From the NCBI GenBank assembly GCA_001769805.1, contig MEPO01000009.1, positions 186,001 to 250,000 of the forward strand: DNA of 64,000 nucleotides, in the 5' to 3' direction. A program made the position numbers and the translations under genes. The notes under the pieces were generated by a model. That model saw nothing but the letters and a program-made list of their open reading frames with translations. It was not told where the DNA came from and did not search any database. Within the stretch, counting starts at the first letter, position 1, and each line of letters opens with the position of its first letter. Source of the DNA: Bdellovibrionales bacterium GWA1_52_35. Lineage in GTDB: Bacteria > Bdellovibrionota > UBA1018. Positions 63,588-64,000 of the stretch are shown here, piece after piece.

Positions 63588-63809
63588 GTTCGGGTTGGAA
63601 TTCCTCCATTCGGTTTTTCCTGGCTGCGCGGGCGCCTTGTGGTGAACGCAGAAGAGATCGAAACCGTTCGCTTGATTATCAAGCTCTGGCAAGACGGGAT
63701 GACCTATACGGCCATCGCCTCACACCTGAATGGCCATGGGATCAAGACCCGGAAGCATTCCATTCGCTGCTTCTGCCTGTGGGCCGCAAGTGTACCTTAT
63801 TACCCGTGA
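63588..63809 (+). pseudogene. Remnant of serine recombinase (recombinase domain)
   Basis: The frame VRVGIPPFGFSWLRGRLVVNAEEIETVRLI, then WQDGMTYTAIASHLNGHGIKTR matches the Recombinase domain of large serine recombinases (PFGY, VVxPEE, VRxIF, IAxxLNxxGI). The N-terminal resolvase part with the catalytic Ser is absent upstream and the frame ends after HS...YYP. It is a scar of a mobile element at the end of the TetR-RND block. Confidence 0.75.
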
Positions 63810-64000
63810 CATTGTTCATATTGGTTTCCGTTGCCACGACCGAGGTCGCCTTGGCGGATGACAATGCAGTTATCGAGAAAAGCCTTGTTAAACAGGTTGA
63901 GTGTCTTCGAAAAGATCCGGGAAATCTCCAGTGTCGAGCGCATTATAATGAATTAAAGAGACAGTATCTGCGGCCAAAGTGTGCTGGTAATAAGATCCGA
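63779..64000 (+). CDS. Small exported protein, 5' part only
   Basis: A frame starting at GTG 63779 gives a convincing signal peptide (GRKCTLLPVTLFILVSVATT, cleavage near ALA-DD), then a charged region with Cys (VECLRKD, LQCRAHYN). It runs off the end of the window. Its start overlaps the recombinase remnant in another frame, and no ribosome binding site is obvious. Family not recognised. Confidence 0.45.
   Translation, partial: MGRKCTLLPVTLFILVSVATTEVALADDNAVIEKSLVKQVECLRKDPGNLQCRAHYNELKRQYLRPKCAGNKIR

Overview
The window looks like chromosomal DNA of a Gram-negative bacterium with a complex envelope. It encodes many secreted proteins, lipoproteins and outer-membrane proteins, two PilZ-domain proteins (c-di-GMP output), a eukaryote-type Ser/Thr kinase, MotA/MotB-like stator proteins, tandem DUF1566 lipoproteins and a large HU-type protein. 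This mix is typical of Bdellovibrionota/Oligoflexia or related former deltaproteobacteria. That placement is inference from gene content; no rRNA or tRNA gene is present to settle it.

Layout. 1-6 kb: a slipin/band-7 protein, a lipoprotein lytic transglycosylase, two tandem class A beta-lactamase-like serine hydrolases and an overlapping polytopic acyltransferase-like protein (cell-wall and envelope maintenance). 6-12 kb: a cupredoxin/CHRD lipoprotein, a very large unrecognised envelope protein and a membrane-anchored trehalose-6-phosphate synthase. 12-18.3 kb (minus strand): a secreted HAD-type protein, a PilZ protein and a TolC/MacA/MacB-type exporter in one run, plus a small secreted protein with a clear terminator. 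18.6-25.4 kb: a copper/silver efflux operon (CusC, CusB, CusA types) preceded by a small Cys/His exported protein and a protein made of two homing-endonuclease-associated repeats. 25.4-28 kb: RecQ helicase and an HU-family protein separated by a strong hairpin. 28.5-34 kb: a two-TM sensor-like protein, a Ser/Thr kinase with a membrane anchor, and a divergent overlapping operon of MotA-like, MotB-like (no OmpA domain) and an outer-membrane-type protein; this is the best candidate for an undescribed machine. 34-47 kb: surface proteins, namely two translationally coupled DUF1566 lipoproteins, an SGNH hydrolase with a DUF11-like partner, a glycine-rich protein with an internal repeat of about 293 residues, an EamA transporter, and a putative-Ig/beta-helix lipoprotein. 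47.3-49.4 kb: an E1-like ThiF enzyme next to a FeeM-like N-acyltransferase fused to PilZ, a second strong candidate for a new pathway. 49.5-58 kb: small secreted proteins, the wreck of a carbamoyltransferase/SxtJ/DUF5989 operon, MscS and DUF2254 membrane proteins and a lipoprotein. 58-63.8 kb: a TetR-controlled RND(MMPL)-LolA fusion with a DUF1302-type outer-membrane protein, flanked by a broken SnoaL-like gene and a serine-recombinase remnant, consistent with an acquired block. The window ends inside a small exported protein.

Together the genes describe envelope building and transport (efflux, lipoprotein or lipid trafficking, proton-driven motors), with c-di-GMP and protein phosphorylation as likely control layers. 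Start codons were moved from the longest frame where a ribosome binding site or signal peptide argued for it; these choices are given per entry.
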